59,774 nucleotides of DNA from Methyloprofundus sp. (GCA_014859465.1 JACUUF010000007.1:1-59774), one strand, 5' to 3'. Positions 1-8,777 are shown, counted from the first letter of the stretch. Translations and numbers: made by a program. The notes: generated by a model not told the origin, from the letters alone.

Positions 1-1
1 A

Positions 2-481
2 GGCATTATCTTGTTAACGGCTAAGAGTACGGTAGCAGATCGTGTTTTAGGCTATGAAAGTGGTGCCGATCATTATTTTGTAAAACCAGTGGATAGTTTT
101 GAGTTAATGGCAGTCATTAGAAATTTGTATGGGCGTAGGGTGGAGCAGTTACCAAGCGTTTCTGAAATGACGCATTGGTGTTTGGAGCGATCTACTTGGA
201 AACTGATCTGTCCAGAAGGTAGTGATATAAAATTAACCGCAAAAGAAATGAAATTGCTCAATAGGCTGATGCAACAGCCAGGGGAATGTGTAATGCGTAG
301 CCAGTTATTGAATGAATTAGGTTATTTTGATGATGAATTTGGCAATAGATCTATGGATTCTTTATTGCGCCGGTTACGTAAAAAAGTGATGGATGAAATG
401 CAGCAGGAATTACCTGTGCAGACGATTCGGGCATCAGGTTATTGTTTTTCGGCGGTTTCAGTGATTTTAAATGGAGGCTAA
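2..481 (+). CDS. OmpR/PhoB-type response regulator, 5' end outside the window
   Basis: Partial gene. The reading frame is open from base 2 and the visible protein begins inside the receiver domain: a beta-strand followed by LLTAK (the conserved Thr region), then GADHYFVKP with the conserved Lys. The phospho-acceptor Asp lies upstream of the window. After a short linker comes a winged-helix DNA-binding domain of the Trans_reg_C type (about the last 95 residues), recognisable by LTAKEMKLLNRLM and by a recognition helix containing NRSMDSLLRRLRKKV. The stop overlaps the start of the following histidine kinase gene by 11 nt, so the two are probably a translationally coupled cognate pair. The target genes cannot be read from the sequence. 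Confidence 0.93.
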   Translation, partial: GIILLTAKSTVADRVLGYESGADHYFVKPVDSFELMAVIRNLYGRRVEQLPSVSEMTHWCLERSTWKLICPEGSDIKLTAKEMKLLNRLMQQPGECVMRSQLLNELGYFDDEFGNRSMDSLLRRLRKKVMDEMQQELPVQTIRASGYCFSAVSVILNGG

Positions 482-2147
482 TATTTTAGCCGGGAAAAAT
501 TATCTGCCAGTGTATGGCTGCCTAGTTTTATTTATTTTTAGCCTATCAATGAATGCAGAGCCACAGGTTTCTGCGCAAATACATGAAGAACAGAGAGAGG
601 GGCAGTGGCCTGGAGTCATTAGGCTATGTACGCAACGAGATTCGATGCCTTATGAAGGTAGTGATGAGCAAGGCCACTATATAGGGATTATTGCAGATTT
701 TATGCGCCTATTAGCTGAGCAAATGGATAAGCAGTTGGTCTTGGTTGAGACACTGAATACCCAGCAAGCGCAAGCATTTGTTAAACAACAGCAATGCGAT
801 ATTTTGTCGCTCGTAGCGCAAGAAAAAGAGCAAGCAAGCGATTTAGATTTCACCAAGCCATTGCTGCAACATCCAGTCGGTTTGGCCACCTTAACCGATA
901 GTGAATTTATTGGTGATATAAGCTGGGCGTTAGAGCACCGTTTTGCGGTTGTGCAGGAAACGGCTCTTTATGAAACATTAAGGCATAAATATCCCCGTAT
1001 AAAAATAACACCCGTTGAAAATGCGCAAATAGGTCTCGCTATGGTGGCTTCTGGGAAGTTATTTGCTTATATCGATAGTGTCGCGACTATTGCTTATCAA
1101 GTACAAAAACAGCGTATTTTAAATGTGAAAATTGCTGGTGAATTAGCGTTTAAATATCCGATAGTTATTGCTCTTGGAAAAGATAAGCCCTTATTACTCA
1201 AAGCATTTAATCGCGCGATTGCTGAGCTTAGCGAGCAAGAAAAACTGACCATCCTCAATAAGTGGTTATCTATAAACTATCAGAGGGCCTTTAATTATGG
1301 CTATTTGAGCCAGTATTTAGTGCCTATTTTTTTAATGTTATTGGCTTTGTTAGGGCATTATGTTTTTTTAATCCGCAACAATAAAAAATTACAAACGGCA
1401 AATCATAGACTACAGTCCGAGAATGTAGGTCTTAGTTCTGTGCTCGAGCAAGAGCAGCAAGCGCTTAATCAAAGTATCCAGTTCGCGGAAATGATTTCGC
1501 ATGAATACCGAACGCCTGTGTCAGTTATTAGTACCAATTTAGATATTTTAGCATTGAAGAATCAGCAGCAAGCTTTTGCGATAGATGCCCAGCTAACTAA
1601 AATGCGCGAATCCGTTGCTAAGTTAATTGCTTTAGTCGAAACTGCTTTAAGTCGAGAAAAGTTATTAACAGGAAAGCTCGTTGCGCATAAAGTCAGGATG
1701 GATTTTTATCTTATTGTCCAACAAGTACTGTTTGAGTTAAAAAAAAGTTATCCAAGGCGACAAGTGGTCTTGCATTGTGAGCAAATCAAGCTTCCTTTTT
1801 TTGGTGATCCTGAATTGCTGATCTTGCTATTAAAAAATCTGCTAGAAAATGCGTTTAAATATTCTGCCTCCGATAAAGTTGTTACTCTGAGCTTAGTTCT
1901 GAGTGCCGAGCAGTTAACCATTGAAGTTGCCGACCAAGGTATTGGTATTATGCATACGGATATGGAGTATATTTTTGATAAATATCACCGTGCAGCAAAT
2001 ACCGCCAATACGTCAGGGATAGGCTTAGGTTTATTTATGGCAAAGCTGGTGGTGGTGCAACATGGTGGGGAAATTTCTGTGCTGTGTCCATCAGCAGGAG
2101 GAACGAGGGTGCGTATTTTATTCCCGGTCGTATCCGGCAACCATTAA
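471..2147 (+). CDS. Sensor histidine kinase with periplasmic solute-binding (SBP_bac_3-like) sensor domain
   Basis: 558 residues. A signal/anchor segment (about 12-28) precedes a roughly 230-residue periplasmic domain resembling family 3 amino-acid-binding proteins (DISLVAQ-like core, 'DLDFTKPLLQHPVGLA', 'AYIDSVATIAY'). A transmembrane helix follows at about 281-300, then a coiled linker, a HisKA dimerisation domain with phospho-acceptor His344 in SHEYRTP, and a HATPase domain with N box (LLENAFKYS), G1 (DQGIGI) and G2 (GIGLGLF). This is the BvgS-like sensor plan without the extra phosphorelay domains. It overlaps the upstream regulator by 11 nt and is followed 14 nt later by a GGDEF gene. 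The ligand is not deducible; the fold suggests a small amino-acid-like molecule or an orphan periplasmic cue. Confidence 0.9.
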   Translation: MEANILAGKNYLPVYGCLVLFIFSLSMNAEPQVSAQIHEEQREGQWPGVIRLCTQRDSMPYEGSDEQGHYIGIIADFMRLLAEQMDKQLVLVETLNTQQAQAFVKQQQCDILSLVAQEKEQASDLDFTKPLLQHPVGLATLTDSEFIGDISWALEHRFAVVQETALYETLRHKYPRIKITPVENAQIGLAMVASGKLFAYIDSVATIAYQVQKQRILNVKIAGELAFKYPIVIALGKDKPLLLKAFNRAIAELSEQEKLTILNKWLSINYQRAFNYGYLSQYLVPIFLMLLALLGHYVFLIRNNKKLQTANHRLQSENVGLSSVLEQEQQALNQSIQFAEMISHEYRTPVSVISTNLDILALKNQQQAFAIDAQLTKMRESVAKLIALVETALSREKLLTGKLVAHKVRMDFYLIVQQVLFELKKSYPRRQVVLHCEQIKLPFFGDPELLILLLKNLLENAFKYSASDKVVTLSLVLSAEQLTIEVADQGIGIMHTDMEYIFDKYHRAANTANTSGIGLGLFMAKLVVVQHGGEISVLCPSAGGTRVRILFPVVSGNH

Positions 2148-2161
2148 ACGATAGGTGTGTA

Positions 2162-4180
2162 GTGAATATTACTCAAAAACTTAGGCTTAAAATGGCGGGT
2201 TATAGCCGCATACTGATCTATGTGCCGAGCTTAATTTTATTACTATCGACCTTCGGTTTGTTTTTTTATGTGCAGGCGCGTGAGCGAGCCTGTATAGACA
2301 TTCTTTTGCAAGATAAACTCAAAAGTGTGAGCTCTCTATTTGAAAAGCAATTGCAAAGTTATATCGATGTAGCGCAACATTTTAGAGGCGAGGTATCGAT
2401 TAGTGGTGGCGTCACGCAGGAAAATTTCCGGAAATTTGCTCATGATTTAGTGGCTGAACATCCGGATATGCAAAGTGTTGAATGGGGAGCCTTGGTTGAT
2501 GCTAAAGATCGTCTTGGCTTTGAGCAAAAGATGCAGCAGCTTTATGGCAGAGAGGTATTAATAACGGAATACAACCGTCAGGATGAGCGAGTGCCTTCAG
2601 CGAGTAAAGCGGAGTATTTGCCTGTTACTTATGTTTACCCATTAGCACAGCATAAAACCACCTTGGGTTTTGATGTTAATAGTGAGCTGAGCCAATTTCA
2701 TGCTTTAAGCAGGGCAAGGGCGAGCGGTAAGACGATGCTTCAGGTGTCAGACGAGCATCATACTAAAAGCCAAGATGGCCAAGATAATTTCTATATTATT
2801 AATTATATTCCTTTTTATCATTCAGAAAGCGGCGAGCAGGAGCGCGATAATGCCTTTATTGGGTATCTTGCTCAAATTATTAGCCTTAAACCTTTTGTCG
2901 AAAAGATCTTGGCGCAAAGTCATATGGAAAATATCAATTTGAGTTTGTTAGATACAACGCAAGAGCAGGCTGTGTTAATTTATCAGCAATTAGGGCGTGA
3001 TGATACGGCCAGCATAGCGCAGGCAGTGGCACAAGAAGTCAGCTTAGCCAATAAGGTTTGGATGATAAATTTGCATGCAACGCCTGCTTTTGTTGCCAAG
3101 ATTCAAGCGCCTACTTCTTGGGGTATTTTGTTGTTGGGCTTGCTATGTACCGTTATTGTTATGCTCATGCAGCGAGTTTATATCCAAAGTAATGCTAGTT
3201 TAAGGCAGCAATTGGCTAATTATCTGGAAGATTTGCACGCATCAGAGGTTAACGCGAATTTGTTAGCAGTGACTTTTGAAACGCATCAAGCTATTTTAAT
3301 TACCGATCCTGAGGCTAAGATTTTAAGAGTAAATAAGGCTTTTACCGAAATTACTGGCTATGCAGAACATGAGGTTATTGGTCGTAATCCGCGTATTTTG
3401 TCTTCTGGAAGACAAAATTCTGAATTTTATCGCGATATGTGGAGTGCATTATTAGAAACCGGTAAATTTGAAAGTGAGATATGGAACCGTAATAAAGGCG
3501 GAGCTGTTTTTTTAGAGCGGCAAACGATAACTGCGGTTAAAAATGCGCAGGGGCATACGGCTTATTTTGTTTCAGTATTTGCTGATATTACCCTGCAAAA
3601 GCAAGCAGAAGAAAGGATTAAGTATTTTGCTTTTTATGATCCCTTAACTTTACTACCTAACAGGCGTTTACTCGTAGATAGATTGGAGCAAGCGCTAATC
3701 CATGCACAAAGAGCGCAAACTAGTGGCGCAGTGATCGCTATAGATTTAGATAATTTTAAAGAGATAAATGATCGCTTAGGCTATCAATATGGTGATGAGG
3801 TTTTGATACAGTTTGCTCAGCGTTTAACTCAGTTATTGCGTAAATCAGATACCGTGGCGCGTCTGGAAGGGGATAAGTTTGTCCTTATTTTACCTACCGA
3901 GAAAAAGGGGCAAAGATTAACGCTAGAGCACGCAATGAGTGTTACAGAAAAAATATTACTTGATAGTCAGCAGTCTTTTATTCTGAAAGAGAGCGAGTAC
4001 CCTATAACGGTCAGTATAGGAATTAGTCTCATGGAAGCAGATAGCTTTAGAGCAACGGATATTTTAAGGCAGGCAGATGTAGCGATGTATAGAGCTAAAG
4101 CGAAAGGTAAACATGGCTTTTGTTTTTACCAAGATGCCATGCAAATCTTAGTTGAGAAAAACCAATCAAGAAATAAATAA
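2162..4180 (+). CDS. CHASE-PAS-GGDEF membrane protein with degenerate active-site motif
   Basis: 672 residues from the GTG at 2162, preferred because it avoids overlap with the kinase; an in-frame ATG at 2084 (inside the kinase gene) and one at 2192 are alternatives. Order: TM helix (about 16-38), periplasmic CHASE domain (about 60-270), TM helix (about 319-340), PAS domain (about 358-480), GGDEF domain (488-672). The signature that should read GG(D/E)EF is EGDKF (569-573), so the first Gly and the catalytic Glu are both replaced. The inhibitory RxxD site is intact (R560-D563) at the usual five-residue distance. There is no EAL domain. Diguanylate cyclase activity is therefore doubtful, and a c-di-GMP-binding receptor role is possible. 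Probably co-transcribed with the two-component pair. The stop codon lies inside the putative 4-bp target duplication of the MITE that follows. Confidence 0.9.
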   Translation: MNITQKLRLKMAGYSRILIYVPSLILLLSTFGLFFYVQARERACIDILLQDKLKSVSSLFEKQLQSYIDVAQHFRGEVSISGGVTQENFRKFAHDLVAEHPDMQSVEWGALVDAKDRLGFEQKMQQLYGREVLITEYNRQDERVPSASKAEYLPVTYVYPLAQHKTTLGFDVNSELSQFHALSRARASGKTMLQVSDEHHTKSQDGQDNFYIINYIPFYHSESGEQERDNAFIGYLAQIISLKPFVEKILAQSHMENINLSLLDTTQEQAVLIYQQLGRDDTASIAQAVAQEVSLANKVWMINLHATPAFVAKIQAPTSWGILLLGLLCTVIVMLMQRVYIQSNASLRQQLANYLEDLHASEVNANLLAVTFETHQAILITDPEAKILRVNKAFTEITGYAEHEVIGRNPRILSSGRQNSEFYRDMWSALLETGKFESEIWNRNKGGAVFLERQTITAVKNAQGHTAYFVSVFADITLQKQAEERIKYFAFYDPLTLLPNRRLLVDRLEQALIHAQRAQTSGAVIAIDLDNFKEINDRLGYQYGDEVLIQFAQRLTQLLRKSDTVARLEGDKFVLILPTEKKGQRLTLEHAMSVTEKILLDSQQSFILKESEYPITVSIGISLMEADSFRATDILRQADVAMYRAKAKGKHGFCFYQDAMQILVEKNQSRNK

Positions 4181-4381
4181 TTAACCTGAGTTCGGGATAA
4201 TAGTTATTGATTTTAAAGGGGATTTTTATATTTCCATGATTTTCCTAGCCAAATCATGCAGATACCCCCTTAAAAGGCGACTTAAAAATCCAAGATTATT
4301 TGTATTTTTAGACAAAAATACATAAATATAACTGTAACAACTAGATATTAAAGAGATTTTCTTATCCCGAACTCAGGTTAA
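4181..4381. mobile_element. 201-bp MITE with perfect 20-bp terminal inverted repeats
   Basis: The sequence TTAACCTGAGTTCGGGATAA at 4181-4200 is repeated exactly in inverted orientation at 4362-4381. The 161-bp interior is AT-rich and has no reading frame. ATAA directly precedes the left end (4177-4180) and directly follows the right end (4382-4385), consistent with a 4-bp target duplication, though the AT-rich context makes this weak. The element abuts the stop codon of the GGDEF gene. No transposase with matching ends is present in the window, so mobilisation would have to be in trans. Confidence 0.8.
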
Positions 4382-4465
4382 ATAATTAGTAAGTTTGGTT
4401 TTGGTGGCAGAACAATAAAAAAGCTAACCCAACAATCATGCCTAGCTTATTGAGATTAGTTTGTC

Positions 4466-4899
4466 TCAGCAATTCTCAATTTAGGATTCAGTGATAAAAT
4501 AACCCCAATTCCTCATTCAAATAAAATCTGTAAGTGATAGATACCGTCGAAAAAATGACAACCTTCAGACAGTCAAATTTGCTTGGACACATCAAGCAAA
4601 CGCTTGCAGCCATGCCTGATGCACGTAGCGGTTAGGCATGGCAAACAGCACCTGTCATCTTTATTAGCAAGCCTGAATATACTCGCTTTTTTTAGTGCAT
4701 ACGGTACTTGAATGGTTTGACCAATGTTGTGCGCTTATACGTAATGAACTGGCAAGCAGAAAAACATTTTTTGATGATATTAGGGCGCTTAGCCGCTACA
4801 TGCACTTTGATAGCTGGCAAAAACTAATGGAGTTTATGCTGGAAGGGCTAGAAATTCCGATACCAGAAATATAAGACAACCTGAATTGAGAATTGCTGA
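4466..4899 (+). mobile_element. Internally deleted insertion-sequence remnant with ~20-bp inverted ends
   Basis: Inverted ends at 4466-4485 and 4880-4899 match at 19 of 20 positions. Inside, a 26-codon open stretch starting at 4555 resembles a transposase N-terminus (LLGHIKQTL, then AMPDARSG) and is interrupted by a stop at 4633. A second open stretch ending at 4874 resembles the C-terminus of the same kind of transposase (VLEWFDQCC, then DDIRALSRYMHFDSWQKLM). Most of the central catalytic region is missing. The element is dead. The family could not be fixed from the remnants. Confidence 0.65.
4695..4874 (+). pseudogene. Transposase C-terminal fragment
   Basis: Open frame without a start that ends in TAA at 4874. 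It encodes about 59 residues including WFDQCCALIRNEL and FDSWQKLMEFMLEGLEI, typical of the tail of a DDE-type transposase. It sits just inside the right inverted end of the remnant element at 4466-4899. The matching N-terminal piece is at 4555-4635. The stops between the two pieces and the very short internal distance show that the catalytic core has been deleted. Confidence 0.55.
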
Positions 4900-4933
4900 C
4901 CAACTCAGGTCGTTTTCATTTTCATCGGAAAAT

Positions 4934-5221
4934 TTAGTAGAAATACATTATTCCGTAATATATAACTGCAATTTCCATTGCTATGGGCATAACTAAAGAG
5001 AAAATGCTTCTGCTTCCGTGAGTAAACTCATCCGCATAGTCATCTGTACTATAGCTTATTTGGCTGCTTTTTTGCTCGCTGCTTCTGAGAGTGGGTTCGT
5101 CATATGATGAGACGCTGAGAAAAGAATCGTCATCAAAAAGTGAGCCAAAAATATCATCAAGCTTTTTTTGGTTATCAAATAATTCGTTGAGTACGTCTAA
5201 ATCTATTGCTGATGCAGTCAT
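4934..5221 (-). CDS. Small acidic membrane protein, unknown function
   Basis: 95 residues, not recognised as a known family. A very good Shine-Dalgarno (AGAGGTGA) lies about 4 nt before the ATG, which supports it as a real gene. The first 65 residues are hydrophilic and rich in Asp and Ser (for example DDIFGSLFDDDSFLS). The last 25 form one hydrophobic segment (FSLVMPIAMEIAVIYYGIMYFY), so it looks like a C-terminal tail-anchored protein with a cytoplasmic acidic domain. It lies downstream of trpS on the same strand but beyond that gene's terminator, so it is probably transcribed alone. Confidence 0.65.
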   Translation of the reverse strand: MTASAIDLDVLNELFDNQKKLDDIFGSLFDDDSFLSVSSYDEPTLRSSEQKSSQISYSTDDYADEFTHGSRSIFSLVMPIAMEIAVIYYGIMYFY

Positions 5222-5324
5222 GTCATCACCTCTTATTCAAATAGTATTAACTATGGTTAATTTTTTTCTGTTAGGTGTAGCTTACACCTAAGCTGATATA
5301 TAAATAATGAACTAGTTCTCAAGA

Positions 5325-5380
5325 TAAAAACAAACAATAACGGGTGGTGGCTGAATATATTCAGCGACTACTCGTTATTG
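5325..5380 (-). terminator. Rho-independent terminator of trpS
   Basis: The palindrome at 5335-5380 can form a 22-bp stem with one mismatch and two G-U pairs around a 2-nt turn. On the minus strand it is followed by a T-rich tract (TTTGTTTTTAT). It lies 20 bp past the trpS stop codon. Confidence 0.85.
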
Positions 5381-5400
5381 TTTATAACAGTGGTGAGCGT

Positions 5401-6411
5401 TTAAATCATTTTTTGAATCCCAACTGCTTTGCGTAGTTCTAATAAGAAGGGGGCACTTATTGCGCGTGCTTTTTCAGCGCCCTCTTGTAGTTGCTGTTCG
5501 ATATGTGCGGGTTCTTGGATTAAGGCTTGATAGCGATCTCTAGCGGGTGCTATATGGCTGTTAATCTTTTCAAATAAAACCTTTTTCATTTCTCCCCAGG
5601 CAATTCCTTCGGCATAGCGCTGACGAATGTCAGTTACTTCATGTTCGCTGGCGAAAGCTTTGTAGGTGCTGAATAAAGTACAATCTGTTGGATCTTTAGG
5701 CTCGCCTGGTTCTAAGGAGTTAGTTTTGATTTTGTTAATCAGTTTTTTGAGTTGTTTTTCAGGTGCAAATAAGGGAATCGTATTGTCGTAGCTTTTGCTC
5801 ATTTTACGCCCATCTAAGCCCGCTAAAGTAGATGTGTTTTCATCGACAATGGCTTCAGGTAGTACGAAGTGTTCGCCATAAATGTGGTTGAAACGAGCGG
5901 CTATATCACGTGCCATTTCGATGTGTTGCATTTGGTCTTTGCCAACAGGCACTTTATGGGCATTAAAAATAAGTATATCGGCGGCCATAAGAATGGGGTA
6001 GCTAAAGAGTCCCATGGTAATGCCTTTGTCAGCATCGGTATTTGCTGTCGCTTCATTTTCAGCAACGACCGCTTTATAGGCATGTGCACGGTTCATTAGG
6101 CCTTTAGAGGCAACGCAGGTTAGCATCCAGCTGAGCTCCATAATTTCAGGGACATCTGATTGACGATAGAAGGTGGCATTTTTGGTATCTAGGCCTAGAG
6201 CAAGCCAAGTTGCAGCGATTTCTAAGCTGGATTGGCGTACTTTTTCAGGTTCTTGGCACTTAATTAATGCGTGATAATCTGCTAAAAAATAAAAAGGCGT
6301 TGCCAGCGGATCTTTGCTTGCTTGAATCGCTGGGCGAATAGCGCCTACATAATTACCTAAGTGTGGTGTTCCGGTTGTGGTGATACCTGTAAGTATAGTT
6401 GATTTTTGCAT
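5401..6411 (-). CDS. trpS: Tryptophan--tRNA ligase
   Basis: 336 residues, the normal length for bacterial TrpRS (class Ic). It activates tryptophan with ATP and charges tRNA-Trp in the cytoplasm. The N-terminal nucleotide-binding signature is TGTPHLGNYVGAI (HIGH equivalent), in the GTPHLGN form rather than the PSGxLHLGN form of E. coli. The KMSKS loop is exact (residues 203-207, inside GRKMSKSYDN), and the specificity region PVGKDQMQHIEMARDIA is present. The gene is monocistronic, with a strong terminator downstream and a divergent PilZ gene upstream. Confidence 0.97.
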   Translation of the reverse strand: MQKSTILTGITTTGTPHLGNYVGAIRPAIQASKDPLATPFYFLADYHALIKCQEPEKVRQSSLEIAATWLALGLDTKNATFYRQSDVPEIMELSWMLTCVASKGLMNRAHAYKAVVAENEATANTDADKGITMGLFSYPILMAADILIFNAHKVPVGKDQMQHIEMARDIAARFNHIYGEHFVLPEAIVDENTSTLAGLDGRKMSKSYDNTIPLFAPEKQLKKLINKIKTNSLEPGEPKDPTDCTLFSTYKAFASEHEVTDIRQRYAEGIAWGEMKKVLFEKINSHIAPARDRYQALIQEPAHIEQQLQEGAEKARAISAPFLLELRKAVGIQKMI

Positions 6412-6657
6412 TGTGAATTAGGTCTCGTTTTTTAGTATTTATGTGAAATATACAGTGATTTGTCGTAGTATCAGTGATCTTAAAGTTGCTTAATTTTTAT
6501 TTAGCTAAATTTACTTGTTATTTTTACTTATTCAGCTAAAAATGGAGCATTGTTTTAGGATATACTTCTTGGCGGTATATTTTACGTTATTCTTGCCGCT
6601 AAGAAACTAAGTTAAGAGTAATTGTATTTAATTTTGGGTTATATTTTGGAGTAACTA

Positions 6658-6957
6658 ATGTTGGATCACGCAGAATCTAGAGCATTTATCCGTATGGATG
6701 TGTCTTGTGCAATGACTTATAAGTTCCCTGATTCGGATCAGTCGTTTGTTGGAACCTGTTTAAATTTAAGTGGCTCAGGTGTTTTATTTACTGCTGATCA
6801 AGTGCTTGAGGCTGGTGCTGCTTTAGAGGTGACTATCGCGCCAGAGAATTCATTGACGCCGCCTATGAAAGCTTACGTGGAGGTTATTCGTTGTAAGGAT
6901 GTAGAGCCAGGATTATATCAAGTGGCAACGGAAATAAAAGGGATTAAGGCTGTTTAA
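6658..6957 (+). CDS. Single-domain PilZ protein (c-di-GMP receptor)
   Basis: 99 residues, essentially one PilZ domain. Both c-di-GMP-binding signatures are present: RxxxR at R8-R12 (RAFIR) and (D/N)xSxxG at N36-G41 (NLSGSG). The ATG is preceded by TGGAG. No output domain is attached, so it would act by protein-protein contact when loaded with c-di-GMP, as other stand-alone PilZ proteins do in motility or surface behaviour. It is followed 8 bp later by a DUF1249 gene. Divergent from trpS across an AT-rich 246-bp gap. Confidence 0.88.
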   Translation: MLDHAESRAFIRMDVSCAMTYKFPDSDQSFVGTCLNLSGSGVLFTADQVLEAGAALEVTIAPENSLTPPMKAYVEVIRCKDVEPGLYQVATEIKGIKAV

Positions 6958-6965
6958 TTTACGTT

Positions 6966-7421
6966 ATGTTTAAGGTTACCCCGCTTAATAAATCATTTTG
7001 TTTGCAGACTGTTTGCGAGGGAAATTATAAAAAAATAGTTCGATTAATTCCTAATCTTAGGTATCTGTCTGGTTCCGCTCAGGGATTTTCCCAGGGAAAG
7101 CCAATGTTGCATGTGCAAGTTCTTGAGCAGACTCCGTATACGAAAACGATACAATTAAGTCATTTTTTTACTGAGGATTCTAATTTACTATTGGAGCCTG
7201 CGGTCAAAATTCGTGTGTATTTTGATGTTTGTATTGCTGAAGTGCTGCGTGATTATAAACGCGTAGAAGTGGCTAATGCGATTACTGATATCAGTCGTAG
7301 TAAAGATATTATGGATTATAAGTGGCGCTTAAATTATTTTCTGGAAAAATGGTTAGATCATTGCTTAAAAACAGATTATATCTTCGTCAGCGACACACAA
7401 AAATTGGCTGCTCAAGCTTAG
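6966..7421 (+). CDS. DUF1249 family protein (YqiB-like)
   Basis: 151 residues. Recognised as DUF1249 by the shared pattern IRVYFDVCIAEVL in the middle and NYFLEKWLDHCL near the C-terminus, which align by eye with E. coli YqiB. No membrane segments or signal peptide are visible. The function of the family is unknown. It starts 8 nt after the PilZ gene and probably shares its transcript. The family often lies near nudF/cpdA in enterobacteria; here the partner is a PilZ gene. Confidence 0.8.
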   Translation: MFKVTPLNKSFCLQTVCEGNYKKIVRLIPNLRYLSGSAQGFSQGKPMLHVQVLEQTPYTKTIQLSHFFTEDSNLLLEPAVKIRVYFDVCIAEVLRDYKRVEVANAITDISRSKDIMDYKWRLNYFLEKWLDHCLKTDYIFVSDTQKLAAQA

Positions 7422-7534
7422 AGCGGTATTTTTCCAAGTTGATCGGTTTCGCTATGCGCTCTCACGATTCATTAGGGGGCTATAGAAACAGGTGCTTTAT
7501 TCTACCTCGACTAACAATTCTCTTGTGCGCATGA

Positions 7535-8767
7535 TCACCATGATTTAACCCAGTCCCCTACCTTTATGCCTAGCATATGGGGTGGCGCTTCTAGCTCGCC
7601 TATGGCAAATAAAGGCATGATTGTTTTAATGGTTAAAACACCTGCTGGCTTTTTATCAAAGCCTAAAACTTCTTGCTCGCCACCGAGCTGATTTATTGTT
7701 CCTAAGCTACTGTAAACAACCAGTTGATCCCCTTCGTTGAGGCGTTCTTGCGCGCCTGCATCAATAAAAACTTTGTTATCTTCTATTTTTAAAATACGGG
7801 TATAAAAAGGATAACAATTTAAGGCTTGTTGTATATCTTTAACGGATTGGTTAATGATTTTAGTGATTTTATTGCCTGTATCGGTATCGTTGAATTGTTC
7901 GCTGCCTACCATGACATCTTTAGGTATCCGGATGCTGCCCGTTGCTTGGTCTTTGTAGCGATGCTGAAAAAGTAATGCGCCACTGTAACCATCATGTATA
8001 TAGGCATCAATGGTAATGCTGCGTGTCGTATAAAAATAACTGTTAAGCGACTTTATCCAGGAGATGACGCCTGAGCCACGATTATATTGTCTAGGTGAAG
8101 ATTCTAAATCTCTGATGACGCCCGATAATACAAACTGTACTCGGCTTCTTTTTGCTAAGGTCATGTCGTCAGATATATCGTAGGGATGAGTCCCTGTGAT
8201 TTCTGGAGCTAGATCTGGATCAGCATATAAAACAGTATGGGTTTTATTACGTCCCAGATAAGCACCTGATTCAGTTAGGATATTGCTAATTTCTCTTGGA
8301 ATTCCGTTGCTTAAATCATTGCTCTCAGCCATGCTGATCTGGCTGGGTTGTACCATAGGGAATGCGGTTGCTGCTATGCGTTTGCGGTATTGTGGGGTGC
8401 ACATACCTCCGGTGGTTAAATGGACAATAGCGCGCACATGGTAAGTGTCATTTTCTATCCACTCATCTATGACTTTTGTATTATTGATTAATGCCGTCGT
8501 TCTTAGGCTGAAGGCATCGAGCGCAATACTATTTTGGTTGATTAGTGTGCGGCTATTGATTTGACTGTTATTTTCCAACGAGGCTTGACGAATGGCATCA
8601 CGGATAGCCATTTTTCGGGCGAGTAGTTGGGCTCCGTCTTGTATTATTGCTTGACCCTCGACGGTCGCTATTTGCTCAACAGGAAGACTTGCAGGTGTTT
8701 TTGAGATGCTGCATGCCTGCAATAGTAAGCAAAAAATAAGTAGTAGATGTTTATTGGCGTTTTGCAT
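7535..8767 (-). CDS. flgT: Flagellar H-ring protein FlgT
   Basis: 410 residues with an N-terminal signal ending in a plausible lipobox (LLLQAC), whereas Vibrio FlgT is a soluble periplasmic protein. The three-part FlgT layout is visible: an N-terminal domain (VEGQAIIQDGAQLLARKMAIRDAIRQAS), a middle domain (VQFVLSGVIRDL, then ITIDAYIHDGYSGALLFQHRY) and a C-terminal SH3-like domain (VFIDAGAQERLNEGDQLVVY). FlgT builds the H-ring around the LP ring of sheathed or sodium-driven flagella and helps anchor stators. It is the last gene of the flgP operon, 10 nt after the small lipoprotein gene. Confidence 0.85.
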   Translation of the reverse strand: MQNANKHLLLIFCLLLQACSISKTPASLPVEQIATVEGQAIIQDGAQLLARKMAIRDAIRQASLENNSQINSRTLINQNSIALDAFSLRTTALINNTKVIDEWIENDTYHVRAIVHLTTGGMCTPQYRKRIAATAFPMVQPSQISMAESNDLSNGIPREISNILTESGAYLGRNKTHTVLYADPDLAPEITGTHPYDISDDMTLAKRSRVQFVLSGVIRDLESSPRQYNRGSGVISWIKSLNSYFYTTRSITIDAYIHDGYSGALLFQHRYKDQATGSIRIPKDVMVGSEQFNDTDTGNKITKIINQSVKDIQQALNCYPFYTRILKIEDNKVFIDAGAQERLNEGDQLVVYSSLGTINQLGGEQEVLGFDKKPAGVLTIKTIMPLFAIGELEAPPHMLGIKVGDWVKSW

Positions 8768-8777
8768 AATGTATTAA

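Noticed and set aside
7322-7534. Open frame overlapping the DUF1249 gene end
   Set aside because: Mostly inside a recognised gene in another frame, with no ribosome-binding site or family pattern.
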